Below, one piece after another: positions 13,187 through 14,873 of a DNA stretch of 14,873 nt. Source of the stretch: JAISFI01 sp031553775 (GTDB lineage Bacteria > Bacteroidota > Bacteroidia > Bacteroidales > Azobacteroidaceae). Made by a program: the position numbers and the translations under genes. The notes under the pieces were generated by a model. The model saw only the letters and a program-made list of their open reading frames with translations. It did not search any database and was not told the DNA's origin. Location: assembly GCA_031553775.1 (NCBI GenBank), contig JAVBLA010000057.1, forward strand, positions 1 to 14,873, read 5' to 3'. Numbering within the stretch: position 1 is the first letter of the stretch; every line of letters begins with the position of its first letter.

Positions 13187-14623
13187 TTATTTCACCTCCT
13201 CAAAATCTCCGATTTTCCAGGTCTTGTCGACGATCGGTTGCTCCACTCCGTAGAAACGCAGGATGATCTCCGTGTTTACCCCCTCTTTGGTGGGTATCCA
13301 GTTCGATTCCTTGCCTGCCGGCGTCTGGGGCGCGAGGTAAAGATCGACCGAGCCGTCGGCATTCTTCGCCAGGTCGGTCAACAGCGAGGAGCGGTTGGAG
13401 GTTGCCAAGTCGCGGATCAGCCCGTGCGTAGCGCGGTCGTAGGCCGTTACCGACCAGTATTGCGATACGGGAACGTCGGCGGGAACGTGCAGGCGGTAGG
13501 TTTTCGCCCCGTCGAGCGGTTTACCCCTCTTGTCGAGCGTGGCGAAGATATAGATCTGGTGCTGGCCCGCGCCGGTACGCTTCAGGCTGCTGAATCCCCA
13601 GTAATAATTTACCCCGCGCTGGTCGACAGGATAGCTGTTTTCGGTGGTGAAACCGTTGCCCCACGACTGGAACAGTTCGGGACTGGCGGGCAGGAACCAT
13701 TGCGTGCCTTCGTAGTAACGCGGGAACGATTCATACTGGATGTCGATCCACCGGTGGGCGTCGGAGAGGGCTGCCAGCAGATGCGTTTCCCCTTCAGGAG
13801 AAGGCGCGAACGATTTTCCTTTTTCCATGCCGACCGTTTTCAGCAGGTCGATCATCACCCGGTCGCGTTCGAGCCACGGCTCGGTTTGCACAATGCGGTC
13901 GAGCGAACGGTAGAATTCCATATCGTAGGGGATCGTGGCGTCGAACACCTGATCGGTAACGTCCACGAAAACGGTCTGCTCGGCCGGTTTCGAGAGCGGA
14001 TAGAGCTTGATGCGCTTGAGGTATTCCACGGCTTTGGCCACATCGCCCGTCCCGCTCGTGGCGGGAATGGAACGCAACAGGGCGTATCCCTTGTAGTTGC
14101 CGGAAGGCAGGGCGATGTATCCTGCGGGAATTTTTTCGTTGTATCCCGGAGGCAGGATGAGATATTTCCCGCCCTTGCCCGCATCGACCCCGGCAGGGCC
14201 GACGTCTTCCAGCGCTTTCTGCCAGCAATCCATGATCGTGCCGACGATGGTTCCTTTATCGGCAGGCGGAATTTCCAGCACCACCGGGCCTGCGTCCTTG
14301 GTATTGAAGAACGGCAGGATGTAGATGGCGTCCGTATTGGGGGTCAACAGCTGGTTTTTCCAGTCGGACGGGCGCGACCAGTGCACCAGTTGGTTGTCTT
14401 TGGCCCCGGCCTTGAGGAACGCCTGGTACATGCGGTCGTAATTGACGGCCGGCATGCCCCAGACGACAGCCTCCATCGCCCGGGCATGGAACATTTGCTG
14501 CTGCACATCGGGCTGTGCTTCCGTTTGCTTAGTTTGCGGATGGTTGCAGGAGGTGAATCCGGCCGTCACTGCTGCCGCGAGCAGGATAGCTGCGGTTCTG
14601 ATATTCATTTTCATTTTTTTCAT
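13187..14623 (-). CDS. DUF1254/DUF1214 domain lipoprotein
   Basis: A 478-residue exported protein. The N-terminus (MKKMKMNIR, then a hydrophobic stretch, then GFTSC) looks like a lipoprotein signal with Cys26 as the lipidated residue, although the lipobox is not ideal. The DUF1254-type half covers roughly 45-210 (EAVVWGMPAVNYDRMYQAF; LLTPNTDAIYILPFF), and the DUF1214-type half covers roughly 340-470 (YYWGFSSLKR; YWSVTAYD; GKESNWIPT; ILRFYG). Proteins of this pair of families are widespread but lack a settled function. The start ATG lies one base after the stop of a paralogous gene upstream, so the two are probably co-translated. GC content is far above the sulfatase region (39 of 60 bases at 13321-13380 against 27 of 60 at 7861-7920, counted by hand), pointing to recent transfer or a separate codon-use class. 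The family call is good; the role is unknown. Confidence 0.87.
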   Translation of the reverse strand: MKKMKMNIRTAAILLAAAVTAGFTSCNHPQTKQTEAQPDVQQQMFHARAMEAVVWGMPAVNYDRMYQAFLKAGAKDNQLVHWSRPSDWKNQLLTPNTDAIYILPFFNTKDAGPVVLEIPPADKGTIVGTIMDCWQKALEDVGPAGVDAGKGGKYLILPPGYNEKIPAGYIALPSGNYKGYALLRSIPATSGTGDVAKAVEYLKRIKLYPLSKPAEQTVFVDVTDQVFDATIPYDMEFYRSLDRIVQTEPWLERDRVMIDLLKTVGMEKGKSFAPSPEGETHLLAALSDAHRWIDIQYESFPRYYEGTQWFLPASPELFQSWGNGFTTENSYPVDQRGVNYYWGFSSLKRTGAGQHQIYIFATLDKRGKPLDGAKTYRLHVPADVPVSQYWSVTAYDRATHGLIRDLATSNRSSLLTDLAKNADGSVDLYLAPQTPAGKESNWIPTKEGVNTEIILRFYGVEQPIVDKTWKIGDFEEVK

Positions 14624-14624
14624 A

Positions 14625-14873
14625 TTATTTTACTTTTTGAACTCCCGGCAGATGATAGGCTCCGCTGAGGATCGGAGCTTCGGCCCCATAGAGGCGCATC
14701 GTGAGGTTGAAACTGCCTTTGGGCGCGGGCAGCCAGTTCGATTCCTTATCCTTGTCCGGATTTTCGTTCTGGATGTAAATGTCGATCGAGCCGTCCTTGT
14801 TGGTTTTCAGCCCATCGGTGGTGCTGCCGATGCTGTAACGCTTGAAATCGTTCTCCACGAAGAACATATCGTC
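14625..14873 (-). CDS. Second DUF1214-type protein (5' end outside the window)
   Basis: The frame is open from the window edge to a TAA at 14625-14627, giving the last 82 residues. It ends with DGSIDIYIQNENPDKDKESNW and RLYGAEAPIL, which align with the end of the neighbouring gene (DGSVDLYLAPQTPAGKESNW and RFYGVEQPIV), so this is the C-terminal part of a DUF1214-domain paralogue. The methionine at 14867 is internal: the frame continues upstream of it and the homologous segment begins well before. The stop is separated from the next ATG by one base, the sign of a tandem, coupled pair. It shares the high GC content of its neighbour. Confidence 0.82.
   Translation of the reverse strand, partial: DDMFFVENDFKRYSIGSTTDGLKTNKDGSIDIYIQNENPDKDKESNWLPAPKGSFNLTMRLYGAEAPILSGAYHLPGVQKVK

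Noticed and set aside
13238..14668. Plus-strand open frame of 476 codons opposite the DUF1254 gene
   Set aside because: It is antisense to a gene with clear family features, has no recognisable domain or signal peptide, and is explained by the high GC content of the coding strand.
14625..14867. Complete small gene starting at the methionine at 14867
   Set aside because: The frame continues to the window edge and the sequence aligns with the C-terminal part of the neighbouring DUF1214 protein, so it is the end of a longer gene.

Overview
The window looks like part of a Bacteroidota genome, most likely Bacteroidales. The evidence is type IX secretion (T9SS) sorting domains at the C-termini of three proteins, TAnnTTTG-type promoter boxes, A-rich rather than Shine-Dalgarno-like start regions, and a dense run of sulfatases and glycoside hydrolases typical of a polysaccharide-utilisation locus (PUL). 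T9SS cargo is unusual in Bacteroides proper, so a T9SS-bearing relative is more likely. I cannot name the genus.

Positions 1-11768 (plus strand) hold a carbohydrate-degradation cluster. In order it contains: the 3' part of a fibronectin-III/T9SS protein; a GH2 beta-galactosidase-like enzyme with a GTG start; a GH30-like clan GH-A hydrolase joined to it by an ATGA overlap; and three sulfatases. All three sulfatases are of the serine type at the formylglycine site. The last two are close tandem paralogues, similar to the N-sulfoglucosamine sulfohydrolase type, with a HEAT-like C-terminal region. One of them carries about 340 extra residues ending in a T9SS signal; the other ends in a short charged tail. 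Together the genes suggest removal of sulfate from a sulfated, galactose-containing glycan and cleavage of the backbone, divided between cell surface and periplasm. The glycan is inferred, not shown. No SusC/SusD pair, glycan sensor or sulfatase-maturating enzyme lies in the window.

Positions 11769-12714 (minus strand) hold an ECF sigma factor and a small two-helix membrane protein, overlapping by ATGA. They look like a sigma/anti-sigma pair. They converge on the sulfatase cluster, and a perfect hairpin between the two units contains the stop codon of the membrane-protein gene.

Positions 12715-13186 hold no gene but are rich in structure: a likely sigma-gene promoter, two near-identical hairpins, a nested multi-hairpin element, an AT-rich palindrome and a good intrinsic terminator for the unit to the right.

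Positions 13187-14873 (minus strand) hold a tandem pair of DUF1254/DUF1214 proteins, the second cut by the window edge. Their GC content is clearly higher than the rest, suggesting a different origin.

The points most worth a second look are the missing ATG of the first sulfatase (an ACG sits where it should be), the paralogous sulfatases with different export signals, the nested hairpin element at 12836-12936, and the palindrome that ends the anti-sigma gene.
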